Shown piece after piece: positions 1-9,342 of a stretch of 63,089 nt of DNA. The stretch's first letter is position 1, and each line of letters opens with the position of its first letter. The notes below the pieces were generated by a model that was given only the letters and a program-made list of their open reading frames with translations, searched no databases and was not told the origin of the DNA. The DNA is taken from NCBI GenBank assembly GCA_013288565.1, contig JABDBP010000007.1, positions 1 through 63,089 of the forward strand, written 5' to 3'. Position numbers and translations under genes: made by a program. This stretch comes from Alphaproteobacteria bacterium. GTDB lineage: Bacteria > Pseudomonadota > Alphaproteobacteria > Rickettsiales > JABDBP01.

Positions 1-561
1 ATCAACAATTATCTTCTGGGCCGCGAGCCGTTCCCCTTTGATCTTTTATATTGGAATTCCGACACTACCCGCATGCCAGCCAAAATGCACAGCTATTACC
101 TGCGTAATATGTATTTGAACAATATGATGATCCGGCGCGGCGGACTCAGGCTATGCGGCGTCGATATAGATTTATCCCAGGTAAAAACCCCGACATACAT
201 ACTTTCCACGCGCGAAGATCATATCGCTCCATGGGGCTCAACTTTCGCCGCGACAAAAATATATAAAGGCCCAGTGCGATTCGTTTTAAGCGCTTCCGGG
301 CATGTGGCGGGGGTGATAAACCATCCCGATAAAAAGAAATATTCTTACTGGACAGCGGACGATAAAATCCTGAAACGCAAAACCCTCGCGCCAGAACAAT
401 GGCTGGCGGCGATGAAGGAACATCACGGCTCCTGGTGGCCGGATTGGCTGGAATGGGCGAAAAAATACAGCGGCGAAAAAGTTGCGAAGCGCACACCTGG
501 CAAGGGGAAATTGAAAGCCATCGAAGACGCGCCGGGAAGTTACGTTAGGGTGAAGAGTTAG
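1..561 (+). CDS. phaC: Poly-beta-hydroxyalkanoate synthase, C-terminal part (gene truncated by window edge)
   Basis: The frame is open from base 1, so this is the last 186 residues of a longer protein; the first in-frame ATG (73) is internal. PHA synthase polymerises hydroxyacyl-CoA into storage polyester on the granule surface. The segment [20 protein letters not shown] near its start is typical of class I PhaC. The catalytic Asp lies in REDHIAPW and the catalytic His in [11 protein letters not shown]. The nucleophilic Cys would lie upstream of the window. The stop at 559-561 is followed at once by a heptad-repeat hairpin and then proS. Family assignment is strong; class I is inferred from the C-terminal sequence only. 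Confidence 0.93.
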   Translation: MNNYLLGREPFPFDLLYWNSDTTRMPAKMHSYYLRNMYLNNMMIRRGGLRLCGVDIDLSQVKTPTYILSTREDHIAPWGSTFAATKIYKGPVRFVLSASGHVAGVINHPDKKKYSYWTADDKILKRKTLAPEQWLAAMKEHHGSWWPDWLEWAKKYSGEKVAKRTPGKGKLKAIEDAPGSYVRVKS

Positions 562-641
562 TTGCAAGTTTCAAGTTGCAAGTTTCAAGCCGAGTCCGTA
601 AAATTTGCAACTTGCACCTCCTACAACTTGCAACTTTTTTT
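560..641. repeat. Heptad-repeat hairpin, phaC/proS junction
   Basis: The left arm is four exact 7-nt units, AGTTGCA, AGTTTCA, AGTTGCA, AGTTTCA (560-587). The right arm (605-635) carries the complementary units TTGCAAC, TTGCACC and, after a slightly irregular stretch, ACTTGCA, and ends in a run of T (635-641). The proS ATG follows directly at 642. The arms pair into a long imperfect hairpin whose T run resembles an intrinsic terminator for phaC. The first unit overlaps the phaC stop codon. It is one of several hairpins in this window built the same way from different 7-mers. Confidence 0.8.
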
Positions 642-1925
642 ATGAAACTCTCTCAATATTTCCTCCCACTCCTGAAAGAAACACCGAACGATGCGCAGAT
701 TGTTTCGCACCGGCTGATGCTGCGCGCCGGGATGATTCGGCAGTTGCAAAGCGGGATATATAATTGGCTGCCGCTCGGCCTACGGGTTTTGAAAAAAATC
801 GAGACGATAATCCGTGATGAGATGGATAAAGCTGGCGGCTTGGAAATCCTAATGCCCACCATCCAGCCCGCCGAATTATGGCAGGAATCCGGGCGTTATG
901 ACGCATACGGCAAGGAAATGCTGCGGATAAAAGATCGTCACGAGCGCGAGATGTTATATGGGCCTACGGCTGAGGAAGTGGTCAGCGATATTTTCCGTAA
1001 GAATATAAAAAGCTACAAAGACTTGCCGAAAAATCTTTATAATATCCAGTGGAAATTCCGCGATGAAATCCGCCCGCGTTTCGGCGTCATGCGCGGCCGT
1101 GAATTCCTAATGAAGGATGCTTATTCCTTCGACATGGATTTTGAATCGGCAAAAAAATCCTATGATTCGATGTATAAAACTTACTTGAAAATTTTCAAGC
1201 GCATGGGATTGAAAGTTATCCCAGTTCAGGCCGATTCCGGTGCAATTGGTGGGAATTTGAGCCATGAATTCCAGGTGTTAGCGCAAACCGGCGAAAGCGA
1301 AATTTATTATGAAAAAGAATTGGAAACTTTGCTGTTGCAGGATGAAATTGACATAGAAAAACTACAAAAATATTACGCCGCTGCTGATGAAAAACATGAA
1401 ACCCAAGAGAATAAGCTCCCTCCGCATAAATTGAATAAAACGCGCGGCATCGAAGTTGGGCATGTATTTTATTTTGGCACCAAATATTCCAAGGCGATGA
1501 ATATCACCGTCAAAAATAATAAAGGCGAGGATGTTTTCCCGGAAATGGGTTCCTACGGAATCGGCGTTTCCCGGCTGGTAGCGGCGATCATTGAAGCAAA
1601 CCATGATGAAAACGGAATCATCTGGCCGGATAGTGTCGCACCATTCAAGGTTGGAATCATAAACCTAAAAACCAACGATGAAAGTTCCACAAAAATGTGC
1701 GATGAGATTTATGTAAAACTCCGCGAAAAAAATATCGAGGTTTTATATGACGACCGCGAGGAATCTACTGGCGCGAAATTCGCCGCGCAGGATTTAATCG
1801 GCACTCCATATCAAATCATCATCGGTCCGAGGGGCGCGGCTGTTGGAAAATTAGAGCTAAAAAAACGGGCGACGGGGGAGAAGGTGGAGATGCTACCGGA
1901 GATGGCATTGGGAAAATTGGTTTGA
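642..1925 (+). CDS. proS: Prolyl-tRNA synthetase (short alphaproteobacterial form)
   Basis: Charges tRNA-Pro in the cytoplasm. The ATG at 642 starts [13 protein letters not shown], the usual N-terminus of this family; an upstream extension would run back through the repeat hairpin and is not credible. At 427 residues it is the short form without the YbaK-like editing insertion. Visible class II motifs are the GPTAEE loop near residue 107, motif 2 ([19 protein letters not shown]) and motif 3 ([13 protein letters not shown]). There is no Shine-Dalgarno sequence before the ATG, because a T run of the hairpin lies there. Expression may therefore depend on hairpin structure or leaderless-type initiation (inference). 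Confidence 0.95.
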   Translation: MKLSQYFLPLLKETPNDAQIVSHRLMLRAGMIRQLQSGIYNWLPLGLRVLKKIETIIRDEMDKAGGLEILMPTIQPAELWQESGRYDAYGKEMLRIKDRHEREMLYGPTAEEVVSDIFRKNIKSYKDLPKNLYNIQWKFRDEIRPRFGVMRGREFLMKDAYSFDMDFESAKKSYDSMYKTYLKIFKRMGLKVIPVQADSGAIGGNLSHEFQVLAQTGESEIYYEKELETLLLQDEIDIEKLQKYYAAADEKHETQENKLPPHKLNKTRGIEVGHVFYFGTKYSKAMNITVKNNKGEDVFPEMGSYGIGVSRLVAAIIEANHDENGIIWPDSVAPFKVGIINLKTNDESSTKMCDEIYVKLREKNIEVLYDDREESTGAKFAAQDLIGTPYQIIIGPRGAAVGKLELKKRATGEKVEMLPEMALGKLV

Positions 1926-1928
1926 TTA

Positions 1929-2471
1929 TCAGCCTACACCCGGCCCCTGACCTGGTTTTTGGGGTGAATAAAATTGCACAAGTTGCTGGTATTGCGCTTC
2001 TGTCAGGTAGACGGTCAAAATATCATCTTTGACTAATTTACTGCGTGCAGTCGATTGCACAGCTTTTTTAAAAGCTTCATTTGTACTTGCAGCTTCAATT
2101 AACGCATATAAGGTTCTATATTCTGGAAAAGACCGGGAACTGCATCGTACCTTGTCCAATCCAAGCCCTGCATTCATAAAAATAGTAAAAATGGACATAG
2201 ATTCTCCAGCAACGGCTCCTACTTTTAAGCTTGCTGCATAAACATCTCCACTATATTCTCGGGAATACTCATCCGCTTCCTTACGAAATCTTGTTAATTG
2301 ATCCCTTGCTACTCTATTACGCTCATGATGCTCTTTGTTCACTGCATAAGCCGCGTCATTGGCAGCTTTCTCCTCATAAGTTAAAGGTTTTTTTTCTCCT
2401 TTCTGTATTCCCTTCTGCCAGTCTCTTGGATCATTTGGCCCCTTATACTCTCTATCGCTTCTATCCCCCAT
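1929..2471 (-). CDS. Hypothetical protein, AT-rich orphan of 180 residues
   Basis: I do not recognise this protein. It begins with a very charged, soluble stretch of about 80 residues rich in Lys, Arg, Asp and Glu (MGDRSDREYKGPNDPRDWQK and onward). A more hydrophobic middle follows (GAVAGESMSIFTIFMNAGLG, about residues 86-105), then a helical C-terminal half ending in a Pro/Gly-rich tail (SPQKPGQGPGVG). No signal peptide is seen. Base composition is clearly more AT-rich than proS or the permease gene. The stop lies only 3 bp beyond the proS stop on the other strand, leaving no terminator space. It belongs to the set of AT-rich antisense orphans in this window. Confidence 0.7.
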   Translation of the reverse strand: MGDRSDREYKGPNDPRDWQKGIQKGEKKPLTYEEKAANDAAYAVNKEHHERNRVARDQLTRFRKEADEYSREYSGDVYAASLKVGAVAGESMSIFTIFMNAGLGLDKVRCSSRSFPEYRTLYALIEAASTNEAFKKAVQSTARSKLVKDDILTVYLTEAQYQQLVQFYSPQKPGQGPGVG

Positions 2472-2565
2472 AATCTACCCCTTTAATATTGTTCCAATTG
2501 TAAATCACAAATTAAGTTATATGGTTGGTATCATATATTAATGGACAGTAATTTTGAACACTATA

Positions 2566-3822
2566 ATGCAATTAATACCGCTTTTTAGCCCCCTAGAACG
2601 CCTAATCGCATTTCGCTATCTCCGCTCACGGCGGCGGGATGGGTTCATCTCGGTGATCGCTGGGTTTTCGCTGACCGGAATCGCACTCGGCGTCGCAACT
2701 TTAATAGTCGTTATGGCAGTGATGAATGGGTTCCGGGACGAGTTGCTCTCACGCATACTCGGCATCAATGCCCACATCACCGTCGCTGGATATGCACCAA
2801 TAACCGATTACCTAAAACTTGCCGAAGATTTAAAAAAAATCCCCGGTGTGGTAGATGCAAGTCCGGTAGTGGAAGGCCAGGTAATGGTGCGGGCGAAGGG
2901 CGATTCAGCCGGCGCGCTGGTACGCGGCATTTCGCCTGATGATTTGCGCAGAAAAACTTTGATTGCGGATAATATAAAATCAGGAAACATTGCCGATTTC
3001 CAAGGAAAAGACACCGTTCTAATCGGCACGCGCATGGCAGAAAATTTTGGGCTGAAGCCCGGCGATTACATCACCCTCATCTCGCCGCAAACTACTGATA
3101 CGGTAATAGGCGCGATCCCAAGGCTTAAGGATTTTCGCATCGCCGGAACGTTTGAGGTCGGGATGTATGAATATGATAGCAGCAATATTTTCATGCCACT
3201 TGAGGCCGCGCAGGTTTATTTCAAATTGCCGAATGCCGCGAGCGAAATCGAAGTGATGGTGAACGATCCGGAAAAAGCCGGGGTGATCGCGGCAAAAATT
3301 TTCGCACAAACCGGGGGGAAATACCGCGTCAGCGACTGGAAACTCACCAATTCACATTTCTTCAACGCGCTGAATGTCGAGCGCAACGTGATGTTCTTGA
3401 TTCTCGCACTCATCATCCTAGTCGCAGCATTCAACATCATCTCCAGCCTCATTATGCTGGTAAAGGACAAGGCGAAAGCAATAGCCATCCTCCGCACAGT
3501 GGGGGCAACGCGCGGCTCAATCATGCGGATATTTTTCCTCTGCGGCGCCTCCGTTGGCGTAACTGGAACATTCCTGGGATTCCTCCTCGGCCTTGGATTC
3601 GCGCGGAATATTGACACGATAAAAGGCTGGCTTGAGCATTTAAGCGGAACCGAACTTTTCTCGCCGGAAATATATTTCCTCTCGCACTTGCCAGCGCGAG
3701 TGGAAGCGCATGATGTGATAATGATAGTCACCATGTCACTCGTACTTACCCTGCTTGCCACGATATATCCATCGCTCCGCGCCGCTAGCCTCGACCCAGC
3801 CGAAGGTTTGCGTTATGAGTAA
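2566..3822 (+). CDS. lolC: Lipoprotein-releasing ABC transporter permease, LolC/LolE family
   Basis: Inner-membrane permease of the Lol system, which extracts mature lipoproteins for delivery to LolA. The N-terminus (LERLIAFRYLRSRRRDGFIS) is typical of LolC/LolE and is followed by the first membrane helix. A periplasmic domain spans about residues 65-260, and three further helices carry the FtsX-type core (MFLILALIILVAAFNIISS). The ATG at 2566 is preferred over a TTG four codons upstream. LolC and LolE cannot be separated by eye, and alphaproteobacteria often have a single LolCE-type protein. No lolD ATPase gene is adjacent, which is unusual. The end overlaps aguB by 8 nt. Confidence 0.9.
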   Translation: MQLIPLFSPLERLIAFRYLRSRRRDGFISVIAGFSLTGIALGVATLIVVMAVMNGFRDELLSRILGINAHITVAGYAPITDYLKLAEDLKKIPGVVDASPVVEGQVMVRAKGDSAGALVRGISPDDLRRKTLIADNIKSGNIADFQGKDTVLIGTRMAENFGLKPGDYITLISPQTTDTVIGAIPRLKDFRIAGTFEVGMYEYDSSNIFMPLEAAQVYFKLPNAASEIEVMVNDPEKAGVIAAKIFAQTGGKYRVSDWKLTNSHFFNALNVERNVMFLILALIILVAAFNIISSLIMLVKDKAKAIAILRTVGATRGSIMRIFFLCGASVGVTGTFLGFLLGLGFARNIDTIKGWLEHLSGTELFSPEIYFLSHLPARVEAHDVIMIVTMSLVLTLLATIYPSLRAASLDPAEGLRYE

Positions 3823-4696
3823 AAAACCATTCAAGATCGGACTGATACAAATGCGCTGCTCGGACGATGCGGCAGAAAATCTTGCGAAAGCCACCAAAAT
3901 GCTAGAGCGCGCCGCGGCGGACGGTGTTCAAATCGCCTGCTTACCAGAATTATTCCTCACCGAGTATTTCTGCCAACGGGAAGATCCCGCCCTGTTCGAG
4001 CTCGCCGAACCCATCCCCGGCCCCACCACAGATGCGCTCGGCAAAATCGCCAAGAAAACCGGCATGGTGATTGTGGGTTCGATATTTGAGAGACGCACGG
4101 CAGGCGTTTATCATAATACGGCGGTTGTCATTGAGCGTGATGGCAGCGTTAAAGGAATCTACCGCAAAATGCACATCCCGCATGATCCGCTGTTTTATGA
4201 AAAATATTATTTTACTCCGGGCGATCTGGGATTCAAAGCATTCGCTACCAGTGCCGGAAAAATTGGGACGCTGGTGTGCTGGGACCAATGGTATCCGGAA
4301 GCGGCGCGGCTCACCGCCATGCAGGGCGCGGAAGTGTTATTTTATCCGACGGCGATCGGCTGGCATCCTAAGGAGAAGAAGGAGTTTGGCGAAGCTCAGG
4401 TTTCCGCGTGGGAGACGATGCAGCGCGCACATGCGATTTCCAATGGTGTTTATGTTGCAGCGGTAAATCGTATTGGACATGAAGTCTTGAGCGGTGATGG
4501 TCTGGAATTTTTTGGCCATTCGTTCATCTCAGATCCGTTTGGGCGGATATTGGCAATGGGTAGCCATGATAAAGAAGAAATAATCACCGCAACCATCGAC
4601 CCGGTATTAATCGAAGAAACCCGCCGCAACTGGCCGTTCTTCCGCGACCGCCGCGTTGACGCATACGGCGAGATTACCAAGCGTTTTGGAAATTAG
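3815..4696 (+). CDS. aguB: N-carbamoylputrescine amidase (nitrilase superfamily)
   Basis: Hydrolyses N-carbamoylputrescine to putrescine, CO2 and ammonia. The 293-residue protein has the full Glu-Lys-Cys triad of carbon-nitrogen hydrolases: E45 (CLPELFLTEYF), K118 (YRKMHIPHDP) and C155 (LVCWDQWYPEAARL). The last motif is characteristic of the AguB branch. The ATG at 3815 overlaps the permease stop and is followed by MSKKPFKIGLIQM, which matches family N-termini. aguA begins 1 nt after its stop, so the two successive steps of the agmatine route are encoded together and probably translationally coupled. Confidence 0.95.
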   Translation: MSKKPFKIGLIQMRCSDDAAENLAKATKMLERAAADGVQIACLPELFLTEYFCQREDPALFELAEPIPGPTTDALGKIAKKTGMVIVGSIFERRTAGVYHNTAVVIERDGSVKGIYRKMHIPHDPLFYEKYYFTPGDLGFKAFATSAGKIGTLVCWDQWYPEAARLTAMQGAEVLFYPTAIGWHPKEKKEFGEAQVSAWETMQRAHAISNGVYVAAVNRIGHEVLSGDGLEFFGHSFISDPFGRILAMGSHDKEEIITATIDPVLIEETRRNWPFFRDRRVDAYGEITKRFGN

Positions 4697-4697
4697 C

Positions 4698-5720
4698 ATG
4701 GCATCGCAATGGAGAATGCCTGCCGAGTGGGAGAAGCAGGAATCCATCCTGCTCGCCTGGCCGCATCATAAGGAAGATTGGCCGGGGAAGTTTGAGCCGA
4801 TTCCCTGGGTATATGCTGAGATCATACGACACATAGCCACGCATCAGAAGGTACGGCTGTTGGTACAGAATACAGACGCACAAAAACAAGCACAGAATAT
4901 GCTATCACGGGCGCATACGAACCTAAAGTATGTGGAGTTTTTTCATATCCCCACCAATCGTGGCTGGATGCGTGATACCGGGCCGATTTTCGTAAAGGGC
5001 ACCAATGGCAAAGAAACAATTCTAGATTTCAAAAGCACCGGCTGGGCCAAATATCCCAATCACCGGCTGGATAACAAGGTACGTGAGCGTCTTAATGAAA
5101 AACTGAAACTACCACTTGTTAAGCCGCGGCACAAAGGCCGCCATGTGGTGTTGGAAGGCGGCGGAATTGATGTGAACGGTAAAGGCGCGCTACTGACTAC
5201 TGAAGAATGGCTGCTATCCGACGTGCAGGTGCGCAACCCGGGATTTTCACGCGATGATTACGAGGAAATTTTTGCAAAATATTTGGGGATTAAACAAGTA
5301 ATTTGGCTTGGCAACGGCATCGTAGGAGATGATACCCGCGGCCATGTTGATGATATAACCCGGTTCGTGAATCCCAATACGATTATAACAATGGTCGAAA
5401 AAAATAAGCACGATCCTAACCACGCATCATTGAAGGAAAATCTGCGGCGGCTGAAAGGATTGAGGAAATTCAACATCGTCGAAATCCCAATGCCTAGGGC
5501 TTTATTTTTCGAGGGCCAGCGGCTGCCCGCCTCATACGCGAATTTCCTAATTACCAATGAATTGGTATTGGTTCCGACTTTCAACGACCCGAACGACCGA
5601 ATCGCGCTTTCCATATTGGCTGAATTATTCCCAAAACGCGAAGTGATCGGCATACATTCGGTCGATCTGGTGTGGGGACTCGGTACCATCCATTGCCTGA
5701 GCCAACAGGAGCCGAATTAA
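4698..5720 (+). CDS. aguA: Agmatine deiminase
   Basis: Converts agmatine to N-carbamoylputrescine and ammonia, the substrate of the aguB product just upstream. The 340-residue protein shows the N-terminal MPAEWEKQESILLAWPH motif, the EGGGIDVNGKGALLTTEEWLL region, GDDTRGHVDD, and the catalytic Cys close to the C-terminus (GTIHCLSQQEP). The ATG at 4698 lies 1 nt after the aguB stop. No arginine decarboxylase gene is in the window, so the source of agmatine is unknown here. The gene converges with acnA, and a large palindromic element separates them. Confidence 0.95.
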   Translation: MASQWRMPAEWEKQESILLAWPHHKEDWPGKFEPIPWVYAEIIRHIATHQKVRLLVQNTDAQKQAQNMLSRAHTNLKYVEFFHIPTNRGWMRDTGPIFVKGTNGKETILDFKSTGWAKYPNHRLDNKVRERLNEKLKLPLVKPRHKGRHVVLEGGGIDVNGKGALLTTEEWLLSDVQVRNPGFSRDDYEEIFAKYLGIKQVIWLGNGIVGDDTRGHVDDITRFVNPNTIITMVEKNKHDPNHASLKENLRRLKGLRKFNIVEIPMPRALFFEGQRLPASYANFLITNELVLVPTFNDPNDRIALSILAELFPKREVIGIHSVDLVWGLGTIHCLSQQEPN

Positions 5721-5731
5721 GAATAATTCAT

Positions 5732-5852
5732 GATCTCGCTAGGCCGCAGCGAAAAAGTGGTTTTTTCGAGAACCGAAGCGCAGTGTACAAAAAAGTACAT
5801 GAGCATCGGAAGCGCAGAAAAACCACTTTTGCAGCGCGGCCTAGTAGAGATC
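5732..5852. repeat. Nested palindromic element (type A) between aguA and acnA
   Basis: Three nested inverted repeats are visible. The outer arms are GATCTCGCTAGGCCGC (5732-5747) and GCGGCCTAGTAGAGATC (5836-5852). The middle arms AAAAGTGGTTTTT (5753-5765) and AAAAACCACTTTT (5818-5830) are a perfect 13-bp match. The core hairpin is TGTAC-AAAAAA-GTACA (5784-5799), flanked by two direct copies of GAAGCGCAG. The outer right arm overlaps the acnA stop codon by 2 nt. The core GAAGCGCAGTGTAC recurs, slightly altered, in the element near 56330, suggesting a dispersed family. As it lies between converging genes it may also act as a two-way terminator (inference). Confidence 0.8.
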
Positions 5853-8631
5853 ACGCCGCCTTCAGCATATTCCTGATAACATTCTGCAATATCCCGCCGT
5901 TACGATAATATTCCACTTCTTCCAGCGTGTCGATGCGGCAGAGGAGTTTGACGGTTTCGGTTTTGCCGCCGGCCCTGGCAATAACGCAATCCACATCCAT
6001 CCGCGGAGTTATGCTTCCGGAAATGCCTTCGATGCTGATGGTCTCGCTGCCATCCAGCTTCAAAGTTTTGCGGTTCGCATCACCTTTGAAAACCAACGGC
6101 AATATGCCCATTCCGACCAGGTTCGACCTATGGATGCGCTCGAATGACTCGGCGATTACCGCTTTCACGCCGAGCAGCAACGTACCCTTTGCCGCCCAGT
6201 CACGCGAGGAGCCGGTGCCGTATTCTTTGCCGGCGAAAATCACCAGCGGCGTTCCATCGGTTTTATATTTCATCGCAGCATCGTAAATCGGCATTGCTTC
6301 ACCATTCGGGATATATTTCGTCACGCCACCCTCGGTGCCTGGAGCCATCTCGTTTTTGATGCGGATATTGGCAAAGGTGCCGCGCATCATCACTTCATGG
6401 TTGCCGCGCCGCGCACCGTATGAATTGAAATCCTTTTGCTCGACACCGTGCTCTTTCAAATATTTTGCCGCCGGGCTAGTTTTGGAAATATTGCCCGCCG
6501 GGGAAATGTGATCAGTGGTTATCGAATCACCAAAAATGGCTAAAATCCTGGCGTTTTTCACATCGCCGGTTTTCACCCGTTCCATTTTCATGCCTTCAAA
6601 ATAAGGCGGATTCTGGATATAAGTGCTGTCATCGTTCCAGCTATAATTTTCGCCCTTGGAAATTTTTATTCCCTTCCAGCTTTTATCGCCGGCGAAAACA
6701 TCCGAGTATTTTTCCTTGAACATTTTCGGCGTGACGGTGGATAAAACCAATTCCTGCACCTCATGGTTAGTCGGCCAAATATCCTTCAAATATATCGGCT
6801 TGCCGTTCTTCCCCTTCCCTATCGCATCCTTGGTTAAATCAACATTCATCGAGCCTGCCAGTGCGTAAGCTACCACCAATGGCGGCGATGCGAGGTAATT
6901 GGCTTTGGTCAGCGGATGCACCCGGCCCTCGAAATTGCGGTTGCCGGAAAGCACAGCGGCCACGATCAAATCATTCGCGGTTATCGCCTCCTCGATTTCC
7001 GGCTTAAGAGGCCCGGAATTGCCGATACAGGTGGTACAGCCATAGCCAACCAATTCAAAACCGAGCTTATCCAGATATGTCTGGAGACCGGCTTTTTCCA
7101 GATATTCGGTGACAACTTTCGAGCCGGGTGCGAGAGAAGTTTTCACCCACGGCTGCACGTTCAACCCTAATTCCACCGCTTTTTTTGCAACTAAACCAGC
7201 CGCCAACATCACGCTCGGGTTGGATGTGTTGGTGCAGCTGGTGATTGCAGCAATAACGACGTTGCCGTGGTTCATGGCAAACTCGCCGTTCGTTTTCATG
7301 TCCACTGCGGATTCATTATAAATCTCCGGATCCCTCAACTGGGATTTCAACTTACTTTGGATCATCTCATCACCAGCGCGTTTTTTTGCTATATTCCCGC
7401 CCGGCGGTGGATTATGCGCAGAAAGCTCTCGCATATAGCTACCAAACGACTGCGCTGCATTGCTAAGTGCGATTTTATCCTGTGGGCGTTTTGGCCCGGC
7501 CAGGCTCGGCTCAACCTTGGATAAATCCAATTCCAGCACATCGGTGAATACCGGATCGGCCGATGTGGCGTCGTGCCACATGCCCTGCGCCTTGGCATAA
7601 GCCTCAACCAGCGCGATGGTTGCATCATCCCTGCCAGAAAGTTTTAAATATTTAATCGTCTCCGCATCTATCGGGAAAAACCCGCAGGTTGCGCCATATT
7701 CCGGCGCCATGTTGGCGATAGTCGCGCGGTCGGCGACCGGCAGGTTATTTAAGCCCGCCCCGAAAAACTCGACGAATTTATTCACCACGCCCTTAGCGCG
7801 GAGCATCTGCGTAACCGTTAAAACCAGGTCGGTCGCCGTGGTTCCCTCTTTCATCGATCCGTTCAATTTGAACCCGATAACTTCTGGTATGACCATCGAA
7901 ATTGGCTGGCCGAGCATCGCAGCTTCCGCCTCAATCCCACCAACACCCCAGCCGAGAACCGCCAGCCCGTTTATCATAGTCGTATGCGAATCGGTGCCGA
8001 CCAGCGTATCCGGGAAAGCCACGATTTTTCCGTTCTCTTTCTTCGTCCACACCACCTTAGCCAGATATTCCAGGTTCACTTGATGGCAAATGCCAGTCCC
8101 CGGTGGAACGACGCGGAAATTATCGAACGCCTCCTGCCCCCAGCGCAGGAATTCGTAGCGCTCGATGTTGCGTTCCATTTCCAGATGCACGTTTTCCCCG
8201 AAGGATTTTTTGCTGCCGTAACTATCCACCTGCACCGAATGGTCAATCACCAGATCAACCGGAGTCAGCGGATTTATTTTCTTGATGTCACCCTTCAGAC
8301 TCCTCACCGCATCGCGCATCGCCGCCAGATCTACCACCGCCGGAACGCCGGTAAAATCCTGCATCAATACCCTTGCCGGGCGATAAGCTATTTCGTGATC
8401 GGATTTTTTCTTATCCAGCCAAGATGCGATGGCCTGAATGTCAGCCTTCTTAACGCTCGAACCATCCTCAAACCTGAGCAAATTTTCCAGCAATACCTTT
8501 AATGAATAGGGCAGCCGAGATAAATCCTTCCCCATAGCTTTGCCCGCCACACTTATATCAAAATAATCATAGGCCTTGCCGCCGGCTTTTAATTCCTTCC
8601 TGGTTTTCAGGCTGTCGATGGATTTGCTCAT
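5851..8631 (-). CDS. acnA: Aconitate hydratase A
   Basis: TCA-cycle enzyme isomerising citrate and isocitrate through aconitate. At 926 residues it has full AcnA/IRP length. Ligands of the [4Fe-4S] cluster are visible as C466 (ITSCTNTSNPS) and the pair C532/C535 (GYGCTTCIGNSG). Substrate-loop motifs include LVGTDSHTTMINGLAVLGWG and, in the swivel domain, EYGTGSSRDWAAKG. The start MSKSIDSLKTRKEL fits the family. It is transcribed away from ccmA, an arrangement seen in other alphaproteobacteria, through an AT-rich 126-bp spacer. Confidence 0.97.
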   Translation of the reverse strand: MSKSIDSLKTRKELKAGGKAYDYFDISVAGKAMGKDLSRLPYSLKVLLENLLRFEDGSSVKKADIQAIASWLDKKKSDHEIAYRPARVLMQDFTGVPAVVDLAAMRDAVRSLKGDIKKINPLTPVDLVIDHSVQVDSYGSKKSFGENVHLEMERNIERYEFLRWGQEAFDNFRVVPPGTGICHQVNLEYLAKVVWTKKENGKIVAFPDTLVGTDSHTTMINGLAVLGWGVGGIEAEAAMLGQPISMVIPEVIGFKLNGSMKEGTTATDLVLTVTQMLRAKGVVNKFVEFFGAGLNNLPVADRATIANMAPEYGATCGFFPIDAETIKYLKLSGRDDATIALVEAYAKAQGMWHDATSADPVFTDVLELDLSKVEPSLAGPKRPQDKIALSNAAQSFGSYMRELSAHNPPPGGNIAKKRAGDEMIQSKLKSQLRDPEIYNESAVDMKTNGEFAMNHGNVVIAAITSCTNTSNPSVMLAAGLVAKKAVELGLNVQPWVKTSLAPGSKVVTEYLEKAGLQTYLDKLGFELVGYGCTTCIGNSGPLKPEIEEAITANDLIVAAVLSGNRNFEGRVHPLTKANYLASPPLVVAYALAGSMNVDLTKDAIGKGKNGKPIYLKDIWPTNHEVQELVLSTVTPKMFKEKYSDVFAGDKSWKGIKISKGENYSWNDDSTYIQNPPYFEGMKMERVKTGDVKNARILAIFGDSITTDHISPAGNISKTSPAAKYLKEHGVEQKDFNSYGARRGNHEVMMRGTFANIRIKNEMAPGTEGGVTKYIPNGEAMPIYDAAMKYKTDGTPLVIFAGKEYGTGSSRDWAAKGTLLLGVKAVIAESFERIHRSNLVGMGILPLVFKGDANRKTLKLDGSETISIEGISGSITPRMDVDCVIARAGGKTETVKLLCRIDTLEEVEYYRNGGILQNVIRNMLKAA

Positions 8632-8757
8632 AGATTAGACTCCTTTTTTATGCAACGTCGTGGCATTGTAATCTAAAAACTGAACGATATTCCGTTTATA
8701 TAACCATGGCCACATAAAAATTCCGTTTTGAAAATTAAAGTGTGTTAAAAACACTAT

Positions 8758-9327
8758 ATGATTTCGGTCAAAAATCTCGAATATCGGCGCGGGGAAAGGG
8801 TTATCCTGCAAAACCTAGATTTCGCCGTGAAACCAGGCGCCGGGCTGGTGATAACTGGCGCCAACGGCTCGGGGAAAACGACTGTATTGAAAATATTGGC
8901 CGAGTTAGTGGTGCCGCTTCATGGGGAAATAGAAATCCCGGGGGATATTCTCTATATCGGCCATAAAAATGCAATGAAGGAGGAGCTATCCGTTTTGGAA
9001 AACCTGGAATTCTGGGCGGATTTAGAGGGAAATGAAATACTGGTTCCCGCAAGCCTAGCCTATTTCCAGCTCGAGGATTATGCGGACTTGCCTTATAAGG
9101 CGCTTTCGCACGGATTACAGCGGCGGGCAGCACTGGCGCGGCTGATATTCTCTCCGCAAAAAACCTGGCTACTCGATGAGCCGTTCGCCCATATAGATAA
9201 GGAAACTGCCCAACGCTTGCGGAATTTGATAATCACCCGCACGGAGCAGGGCGGGATCGTTATATTATCCTCGCACCAGCCAGTCGATTTACCATTTAAG
9301 GAATTGGGGCTGGAATCACGGACTTGA
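8758..9327 (+). CDS. ccmA: Heme exporter ATP-binding protein CcmA, orphan with altered signature motif
   Basis: ATPase of the CcmABCD machinery that handles heme for cytochrome c maturation. The 189-residue protein has Walker A ITGANGSGKTT (near residue 40), the CcmA-type Q-loop region LYIGHKNAMKEELSVLENLEFW, and Walker B TWLLDEPFAHID. The ABC signature, usually LSAGQRRR or LSGGQ, reads LSHGLQRRAALARL, so the Gly-Gln pair is disturbed. ccmB, ccmC and ccmD, which normally follow, are absent; a convergent lipoprotein gene lies next instead. A small inverted repeat (AGTGT...ACACT) precedes the ATG. Either ccmBCD lie elsewhere or the gene has changed role. Confidence 0.82.
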   Translation: MISVKNLEYRRGERVILQNLDFAVKPGAGLVITGANGSGKTTVLKILAELVVPLHGEIEIPGDILYIGHKNAMKEELSVLENLEFWADLEGNEILVPASLAYFQLEDYADLPYKALSHGLQRRAALARLIFSPQKTWLLDEPFAHIDKETAQRLRNLIITRTEQGGIVILSSHQPVDLPFKELGLESRT

Positions 9328-9342
9328 AATTTACATCAAGAT

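Noticed and set aside
613-622. CACCTCCT in the proS leader, resembling the 16S anti-Shine-Dalgarno tail
   Set aside because: It is on the transcript strand as a C-rich unit of the hairpin arm, so it cannot bind the ribosome; probably coincidence.
2554-2565. Upstream TTG start for the LolC/E-family permease
   Set aside because: An ATG four codons later gives a typical N-terminus and neither has a clear ribosome site; the common start codon was preferred.
7616-8502. Long open frames antisense to acnA
   Set aside because: They lack family signatures and start signals, while acnA is unmistakable; they follow from its codon bias.
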